Of a stretch of 64,000 nucleotides of DNA, positions 56,145 through 64,000 are shown piece after piece. The position numbers and the translations under genes are program-made. Origin of the DNA: Undaria pinnatifida (Eukaryota > Sar > Phaeophyceae > Laminariales > Alariaceae); contig JABAKD010000011.1 in NCBI GenBank assembly GCA_012845835.1, positions 10,106,381 through 10,170,380 of the forward strand. Reading direction: 5' to 3'. The notes beneath the pieces were generated by a model. The model did no database searches and was not told the origin of the DNA. It saw only the letters and a list, made by a program, of their open reading frames with translations. Within the stretch, counting starts at the first letter, position 1. Every line of letters starts with the position of its first letter.

Positions 56145-59100
56145 ATGCTTCGTACCAGGAGTCCATCGGCTCGCGCTGTGGAAGCCGCGGAAAGGCAGGT
56201 GCGCTTGCAGCGTCGCCAGCAGCGCGAGCAGCAGCTGCAACAGCAACATCAGCAGGCGAACAAGCCCGCAACACCACCCGCGCCGCGCAACGAGGTGGTG
56301 AGTGCTGGGAGTGGGGGGTAGAGGTTAGACCTCTCGCTGACGGCAGGAAGAGCAGAAACACAAAATAGAGCCTTCGAGAGATCCCACGCCGGTGCCATCC
56401 AGACTAAACGTTCTTGAGTATAGAGTATAGAGTACAGAGTACAGAATGTAGTGCTCTAAGGAGTGCGGACTTTGAAGCGGGCAGAGGCCGAGATCAGACT
56501 CGCTCAAGTAGGTCTAGCCCCCTCTTTCCTGCCGTGTAGTACGCCTCGCTCGCACGGGGGAAGCCGCACGTGGAGGCGGATCGCCCAAGGCAGTTCTTAC
56601 GTCGTCGAAACCACCACCACCGCCGCCATCATCATCATATATACGCGCCGGAAAAACTCCCTTGGAATTTTCTTTGGTACTGCTTCATGGGGGGGAGGAA
56701 GCAACGACCAAGGGCAACCTTTCCATGCTGTGCGATGCACGAGTACTGTATAATGCCACAACAGGGCTTGCTCCCTCTTCTATACGAATCGCACTAGTTT
56801 AGCAGTGGTTTCCCCCAATAGCGCTTGTGAAATTGCTTGGCACCGACGGGAACAACCAGTAGTGGCAGAACGCGGAGTAGCGGCGGTTGTCCCCACTGTG
56901 CCGGTATTTCAGGCTGACACATATCGGCACTATATAGGATCTCTACTCGTCTTGTACCATAGAGCTCGTGTAGCGTGGTGCATGATTAAATGTTGGGGTT
57001 GATTGATATCATAGCAATTCAGTATTATGGCCCTTTCGGCGGAGGTGGACGGTTCAGACCCGACATGTAAGATATGGACTATATGAATGGGCACAACTTG
57101 GCATTTTCCACCTCACATCATCGCACTTACTTTATGAATATCAATCGAATGCTGTGCTGTTGCTCCTGCTGCCGGATCTGTCGTTGTCGCCCCCCGCTAT
57201 TTTAACAGGCTTTAAAGTGCTTGACTACCGAGAGCAACACCAAGATCAACAGCAACAGTAGCAGCATTAACATCAGCAACAACCACAGCAACATCGCCAT
57301 TGTCGCAAGCGCTATAACCCCGGCCTCTGCCAGGGGGAGCAGGTTCTCGTTCGGTCCCGTGCCCAACGAGCGGTACTCCATCGAGAGTGGACTGTCGTTT
57401 TCGTTCAGCTCGCCGTCACCACCCACACCCGACGACCACAGTTGCAGCCGCACCTCGCCTCACCTCCAGCAGGAGGGGGCGCCATCAGCGGATGACGGCA
57501 GCAGCAGCAATGAGTCTGAGAGCTCGTCGTGTGTGGTTGTTGGTGTCAACGGCATCGACGCCGAGACGAACGAGAACCACGTTGCCGATACCGATAAATA
57601 TCTGCTGAGCACCAGCACCACATCATCGATCGAGTTGGCCCGTCAGCTTGACCATGCGTCATTGTCCCCGCCGCCCCCGGGAGGAATTTTCGGATTCGAC
57701 TCATTCGACCAGGAGCAGGAGCAGCAGCAGCAGCAGGAGCAGCAGCAGCAGCTGCTGCACGACGATCTTGACCCCATTCCGTTCATCCACGGCAGCATCA
57801 ACATTAAGCCGGACGCGGCTGTGTTCGATTTCGATGTCGGCGAAATCGACGGTTTAATCGGGGAGCTGGCGGAGGAGGAGCGAGCAGAGCACGACCAGTC
57901 CCTCGCAGGCAAGCTGTGCGGGCAGAACGAGCAAACGCATCAACAGCAGGAGGAGCGACAGCCGCTGCAGCAGCCGCCGCAGCAGCTGCAGCAGCAGGAC
58001 CATCGCCACCTTCACCAACAGCAAGACACGCAGAAGGACGAAGAGCAGCAGCCGCAGCAGCAGCAAGCTGCGCGTAAGGGGGAGGGGGAGGGGGGAGAGA
58101 CTAGCGCGACCGCCGTCCCCGCCGCGGCCGCGGCTTTTATGGGACCGGCACAGGCTATATTGGCGGATCCGGCCATTCAACACGCCATGGGGAACGCCAT
58201 GGACGTCGCATCGAACGCAAACTACATGACTCAGGAGGCTTACAGCCACGCTGCCGCTCTCGCCGCCCAAAGCCAGGTGAACTAATTCGAATACACATCA
58301 TATTTTGATACTGATTATGTAAAAAGAATAAGGGGGTCGTCGTATTAATAATGTCGTCATTTCAATGTTTTCAGTATGCAAGTTTTACATTACTATTAAA
58401 TAATAGGAGGGCTGCGCGCGGCTGCATCAATCCGTAGAGATTATACTGCACCAGCAGTCAGTAAAATGCCTGGTAGACCGCATCAGCGTACAGGGAAGCG
58501 ATTAAGCAGGTCTCCCCGGCCTGGGGGCCCGTCAGAAGCGCAGCCAAGGTTAAAGTCTTACGCGGTTCGGATCGGTTTGGTCCTTTCAAAAATTGAAGTA
58601 TAAAAACAATGAAAATTTTAAGGCTTCTCTCGGGAATATTCCCGCGGTACTTTTCCCGCGGTATTTCCACGGGAATGGGAAATGGGACCGGTCCCGTGAT
58701 AAAGCGCAATTCCCGTACCCACCCAAACCGTACCCGAGCAAATGACCTCTTCCCATTCCCATCCAAATCATGCCCATGGACATCATATCCCTTCGTTCCC
58801 ACCCAACCAAATCCCGTGGAAAATGTCGAATTTCCTTGGCTTTTGGTTCCCACCCAACCAAGTACCGCGCACATATTCAATTCCCAATACCGTACGCGAA
58901 CGCAAAATCAGTTTCGATATGTATATAAGTATGTAACGTTGCGGAAGTCGAGTCGCAAGCAGCTGGCGACGATGTTTTCTTGACTCTTTAATATTGTCTT
59001 AATGTTTTTGAACTGCTGAACTGAGCTATTGGCGCAGATAGTATAGCGTACGGGCGGTACTGTATCATGTGGTTTAGCTCGATATGCATGAAATTTTGAC

Positions 59101-62100
59101 AACGATTTTGCAAGAAACTAAAATAAATGATAACAATAATTTATCAAAAATTCAAAAAATATATATTGGAACAGCACGTTTTGAGAATTCAACATGGGTT
59201 TTTCCGGATTTCCTTCGGCATCGTCTCGGTTTGGTTCGGTTTGATCGTTTCAAAAGTGGAAAAAAAAAATGCGAACATTATTTGAAAATAGGGAAATAAA
59301 TTAAATGCTGTTCACGGATTTCTCTTGAACCGGTTCAAGAAAGCTTTCGATTTGGTTCGGTCGTTTCAAAATTTCAAAATCTCGACACAAAACATGTCGT
59401 CCAAAAGAAAAACGTTTTTTTTCCCTTTATCTACGTTGAATCGGTCGGGATAGATTTCGATTTGGTTCACTTCGCTTCGTTTAGGTTCGGACGTTTCATT
59501 TTTAATTTTTTCAGATGTCAATTGTGGGTGAGGTAAGTCAATTATGAATGCACGCATACTCATCATCGGCGTACATGCGTTCGGTGCTCCATAACTACGC
59601 CTAATGGTATATATAAACACCTTTCTTTCGTATTTCACGCTTGCTCCTCTTGCCCAACAGGTGCAGGTCGGGCTGGCCTGGCAGGGAGTGATCAGTGCCA
59701 TGCTCACCGTCACCATGTCCCTCAAGACGAACAACGAAAAACTGACTGCACGCAACATCGAGCTCGAGGCGGACAATCATGAGTGCGTTCGGCGCATCAG
59801 CCGCTTGGGGGGCACGGTGTCGATTTTAATCGCTCAGCGCGACCGCCTAGCCGCTAAACTTCAGGAATCCGGAGCGGGGTTGCCGGCCAAGACCAGCGCC
59901 AAGGGCAACGGTAGCGACAACGACAACGGCTGCGTTGTCTACAACTGCACGAGCCCTGTTGGTGGAATCGGCCTTTATCCTGCCACGCCTGCAGGTGCAA
60001 CTGCACTTCGAAACCGTGCCGCTGACGTTGCCAAAGACACTGTCACTGCCATCGCCCCTTTTCCTACTCCTACTTCCAAGCGGGCGCTAGTGAGCGGTAC
60101 CGGTACTGCCATTGGACAGCCTGACTTTACGGTGACCACGGCGGCGGTGCCGGCGGTGATAAACGCGATCCCGGAGACGACTACGACTACGACTACGGCC
60201 CCGCAGCAGTGCGAGGTGGGACTGCCGACCAGAGCTGTCCTCCTTTCAGGGACTCCGTCCGCCATCGCCGCCCTCTCGACTGCGACCTGCACCTCAGCCC
60301 CCTTGATTTCGGCCTCCATCGCTAACCCAACGCCCCACGCCACGAGAAATGAGAAGCCGAATACCGGCAACCGCTCGACATCCGTCTCCGATACCGCGCT
60401 CGCCGCGGCTGCCTCCGCATCCACCGCACCCACCGCACCCACCGTACCCACCGTACCCACCGTACCCACCGTACCCACCGTACCCACTGTCATCGACTCT
60501 GAACTCATCATCGCCGCCACCGCTGCACCCACCACCGCGCCCACTACCGCCGCCATCGCAGCTGCACCCACCGCACCTACTGTCACCCCCGCCGAACCCA
60601 CCGCCCCCATCGCCCCCGCTGTCACCGCCGCTGAACCCACCATTGCCGCCACCGCTGCACCCACCACTGCGCCCACCACGGCCGCCATCGCAGCCACACC
60701 CACCGCACGCACCACCGCCACCACCGTCACCGCACCCACCACCGCACCCGCCGCACCCACCCCCGTCGCACCCACCATCACGCCCCCCGCATCCACCGCC
60801 GCCGCCGCCGCACCCAACGCACCCACCGCACCCGCTGCCATCTCCGCGAGCGTTCGGTCCAAAATGGCAACCGACAAGTCGAGGCGCCGCAGCGTGAATA
60901 CCCCGGGATCGACCACGGGGGGGCGCGCCCCTTGGGTCGGGGGTGGGGTCGGGGGCGGGGTATCTGCGTCGCCTCCTGCCGTGGGAAACAGGGGAAAAGA
61001 CTCATCGCCATCTGTCTCCTTGTCGGAGAGGTTAGAGAACGAAACGAGGCAAGAGGACGCGAAGCGGACTCCGCTAGGGTCCGTGCGCATCAACACGGTA
61101 CCAAAATCAGTGTCGTCCACCGCGGGTAAGGGGACGAAGGCTTCCCCATGCGTCCCCACCCCCACGCTGGTTCAAGCATCCTCGACCAGGTGCGGATTCG
61201 TATGGTATGGATATTGTGTTATGTTTTACCGTATAATGCGGTACGGCTCCAAGTGTTTCGGCCGCCACGCCTACCGGATTTTGATTTTATTTAATTATGC
61301 TCCGCCGTTTGTTCATTGTTTGCGACGCGTTTGAGTAGAAAGCTCAGGGTGAAGTGGACTGTCTGAGCTCACAATTTACGCTGCTTCGGCGGACCTTCTT
61401 CAACTCACGCGTCCTGTACGGTGCGAGTATAATACATATATGGTGCGACGCCGTAGGCATACTTTGAAGATGTCATGTTCCACACGTTTGGGTATATAGT
61501 AGTGAATACGTATTCCTCCTGCTACCTGTGCTACGATAGAGATAGCACTTGTTTAGCCAAAATAGTTCTATCTCGTACGGCGCCCAAACTAAGGAGCTAC
61601 AGAATATGGCTGGGAGGCCAATTGGGTTTTACTTTACTATTCGTTGAATATGTAGGCGCGAAGGGATTGACGCGTGCAGCGCTGGGGGTAGCAATTTCAG
61701 GCTAAAATGAGTTTTGAATAGCAGTTATCCTTCCCACAAAATTGTGGGAATGTCGGGGGGGGTTCGCAATAGTATCGCTTTATACGATTGAGTAATGGAT
61801 TTGTTCATCGGTTTGCACTTTGAATTTACTCTGTTAATAAGGCAGTTGTTGGGTGAGGTATAGAGAAGTTTATCAAGCCATCACCCTCAGAAGGAAAAAA
61901 CAATGGTTGGTGAACCTCTATACCGTAGCATGCGTGAATTTTTCTCGATTGTTCGTCGATTTGTACTGCAGTTTTTTTCAAAGTCAAGATCAGGGTGATT
62001 AGGTGAGGTACAGAGCTCCTGAGTCCCTCTGGAACTGCCCTGGTACGTGTTTTTGGGGTACGATCTACTTGGATTTTTTCAGTGCCAAAACGAAAACTCA

Positions 62101-62550
62101 GAAGCCTAAAAAAACTGCATTTACCCCTACCGCATATAGCATGCGTCGTGCGAATTGTTACAGAGCAGCGAGCTAGTGAGCGAGTTCTGGGCGTACTCTT
62201 GAGAGGGAGGTGTTGTTCAAGTTATCCCATTCCGCTGAGCGTTATATATCTCCTCCCTTCCGCCCTCGCTGCCTCGAAACGATGGATATATTCGACTTAA
62301 AAACGTCAATAAAATAAAGCTCGGTCAACAAAAAAAAACAACAAAAAAACTCGCCCACCCATCCCGCCCCCGACCTCAACTCTGGTAACTTTTTTGTCGT
62401 GTGCCCTTCCGATCTAGGGGCGTCGAGAACCAGCAGACGACGACTTATCCGACGGCTACGGTGGCTGTCAAGCGGATCATCTCCGACGACAGGGGGGCCA
62501 CCGACGGAAACCGAAAAAAGCCGGAAGGCATGTACGCCCGGTTGAGGTAA
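56145..62550 (+). CDS. Low-complexity leucine-zipper protein, function unknown
   Basis: Four exons on the plus strand: 56145-56297, 57209-58276, 59661-61189 and 62418-62550, all phase-consistent, giving about 960 residues. The start is an ATG followed by a basic Gln/Arg helix (RQVRLQRRQQREQQLQQQ). Exon 2 is Ser/Gln-rich with acidic FDFDVGEIDGLIGELAEEE and poly-Gln runs. Exon 3 opens with a hydrophobic helix (VGLAWQGVISAMLTVTM) and then a seven-heptad zipper: LKTNNEK, LTARNIE, LEADNHE, CVRRISR, LGGTVSI, LIAQRDR, LAAKLQE. A Thr/Ala/Pro-rich stretch follows, with TVP repeats. There is no basic region directly before the zipper, so it is not a clear bZIP. The Gln-rich and acidic composition resembles transcription regulators, but that is only a guess. 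The TAA at 62548 overlaps a good donor (GAG|GTAAGA), so more exons may follow. No family is recognised. Confidence 0.7.
58277..59660 (+). other. Intron 2 of the leucine-zipper gene
   Basis: It holds GGGAATGGG/CCCATTCCC-type diverged repeats (58620-58880) and TTGGTTCGGT...TTTCAAAA repeats (59160-59500). No exon was recognised. Confidence 0.55.
60420..60486 (+). repeat. 9-nt coding repeat GTACCCACC
   Basis: About six in-frame copies encoding Thr-Val-Pro triplets. Related ACCGC/CACC repeats continue to about 60830 and give the Thr/Ala/Pro-rich segment. Confidence 0.85.
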
Positions 62551-63900
62551 GAGTTTTTTCACGATGCCGCGATTGATGCTGTTACCTTTCGGAGGATTCT
62601 TGGGGGGTGTAACAATTTAAGAACGTGCTGCACTGTCTGTGGTGCCAAATTCGACCCTCCAACACAATCCACTTCTTACATAGCTCGTCTTTCTGTTGTT
62701 TCTGCGGGCAAGAGTTGGTAAGCCTGGGTAGTTGTCGCCAGGCCGAGATTTCAATGCCATGCTTCGCACGTGCTAAATTGTGAGCAGCATTAGAGTATTG
62801 CCAAGTCTATGTCTATTTTGGGCCACCCGCTCCTCTCCTCGGGGGACTCTCAGGTCAACACACATACCGGTACACGATGTAATAGCACCTTTTTATATAT
62901 AGTATTAGCAGTGTTATTATACCAGCAATATTTTAGTATAACATTTTCTAGATTCAGCGCATATTGCGTAAGTTACGTTGTTACCTAATAGTGTTGGTAC
63001 GCAACACTAGAAAAGTGACGAATTAATATATGTTTTATCAGGGGTTTTAGTGGGGTATTCTCCCTTTTACTGTACCATAAAGGGCACGAGTATGGGCTAT
63101 GAGTAAGGAAAGTGTCCATAGGGGCACACCACACACCATTTTCGTTGCATTAAGATTTTTACTCATATTGCGGTCTTGACAAGCGGCAGATTGAAGGCAA
63201 CGTCGAAAACAAAAACGCGCTGAAAAACAAAATAAAAAAACGAAAAAGAAACCAAACTAACGGGAGCACATTGAACGGAAATACGATGAGAAATCATCAT
63301 GACAAGTATTAAAATATCTCGCCAAATACCATGTCAGTGTCCTCGATGTCGATAACAGAACGCATACACAGCGAGTCAAAACTAAGGTTGACAACAGGTC
63401 GCACTTGATTATCACTACTTGTATCCGTGGCACGCCCGCCCCATAAGCCGAGCCGTGGCAATCGGGGATGAGAGCCGCCAACAACCACCACCATCGGCAA
63501 CTGGGGGGGGGAGGGGTTGTTGAGGACGAATATTTTCACGCCCGGCAAGCTTTTTACATCGACGTAGACCTGCAATATTTTTCCTGCAACTTCTTTGTGG
63601 ACACATACGTTATTCACGAAGACGACTATAGGGCGGCGCCCGTTCTTTTTGTCATGCTGCCGGGAGCTTACAGTAGTTTATTCGTTCGTTTTTCTCATTC
63701 CATAAGAATGCCTTTTTTTCGCACTTTTCTCTGGCTCTCTCATGTTGCGTAACTCAGATACGGGGTCATGTAGATACCCCCGCACCATGGTGCTTGCCTT
63801 AATTTTGGTCGCGCGAGTGCTTGAGCATTTTCTTCCCTCATCGATGGGCGTCGGATTGGTCATGCACACGCTAGGCACCATCTGCATGTTAACTTTTGCA
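62551..63900. other. Intergenic or intronic DNA, nothing recognised
   Basis: Opposite-strand frames at 63309-63617 and 63468-63752 overlap and show no family motif. A poly-G run lies near 63502-63512. Confidence 0.4.
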
Positions 63901-63907
63901 CAGAAAA

Positions 63908-63993
63908 AGGCCCCTTCGCGGGGTCGAACTCGCGAAATCGACGTTAGTTGTTAGGTTACGAGGTTTTTAACTACACCAGTGAGGACGCGGGCA
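63908..63993 (-). other. tRNA-like sequence, probable SINE head (family C)
   Basis: On the minus strand, CTCACTGGTGTAGTT (A-box-like D arm) is followed about 35 nt later by CGCGAGTTCGACCCCGCG, a good B box with a T-stem. The acceptor ends do not pair well, so a functional tRNA is unlikely. Downstream (63820-63800) GCGCGACCAAAATTAAGGCAAG resembles the GCGCGATAAAAATTGAAGGC block of the SINE core. Confidence 0.5.
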
Positions 63994-64000
63994 GGGCCGC

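Noticed and set aside
59975-61165. 396-codon Ala/Val-rich frame on the minus strand
   Set aside because: It is a shadow of the Thr/Ala/Pro-rich repeat exon on the plus strand; the plus frame has matching splice sites and phases.
1-64000. CRISPR arrays, operons, bacterial-type promoters or terminators
   Set aside because: The window is eukaryotic. The regular repeats seen are satellites and minisatellites without spacers.

Overview
The window is nuclear DNA of a eukaryote with intron-rich genes and dense repeats. A brown alga (Ectocarpus-like stramenopile) fits best, with moderate confidence. The reasons are genes split by 0.4-4 kb introns, many poly-G/C runs, TTAGGG-type interstitial telomere repeats and a tyrosine-recombinase (Ngaro/DIRS-type) retroelement. 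There are no operons, and most long open frames are chance or low-complexity frames.

Region by region. 1-4.3 kb: no gene seen. 4.3-21.4 kb, minus strand: fourteen exons that I joined by splice sites and phase. The upstream nine encode a Na+/glutamate symporter (GltS-like) protein ending at 12433. The downstream five encode a complete TLDc (OXR1/V-ATPase-binding type) domain ending at 4305. Only 585 bp separate the two sets, the TLDc set has no convincing start exon, and two in-phase splice donors in the last symporter exon could join them. A symporter-TLDc fusion, possibly by alternative splicing, is therefore plausible. 21.4-30 kb: repeats only (a SINE-like element, inverted repeats, minisatellites). 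30.3-33.2 kb: a LINE-type retrotransposon with an intact reverse transcriptase frame and an 8-bp target duplication, inserted in an ATCGATCGAT-rich satellite. 33.8-36.5 kb: a 2.7-kb tyrosine-recombinase retroelement with textbook split direct repeats (A1...B1A2...B2), no reverse transcriptase, and a 182-bp-arm palindrome. Matching empty sites lie elsewhere in the window. 40.2-48.3 kb, plus strand: the gene for ER membrane protein complex subunit 7 (EMC7), first exon not found. 50-55.5 kb: a nest of small LTR-like (TRIM) elements, MITE-like repeats, a 440-bp ATGT microsatellite and a truncated LINE tail. 56.1-62.6 kb, plus strand: a four-exon gene for a low-complexity protein with a seven-heptad leucine zipper. 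63.9 kb: a tRNA-like sequence.

The most interesting signals are the possible symporter-TLDc fusion; the YR retroelement whose internal B1-A2 junction reproduces its circle junction; a family of SINEs that carry different tRNA-like heads on one conserved core; exon fragments tandemly copied with their splice acceptor inside an intron; and a ~50-bp motif shared by several otherwise different repeat families. Several insertions can be read directly because unfilled copies of the host repeat are present in the same window.
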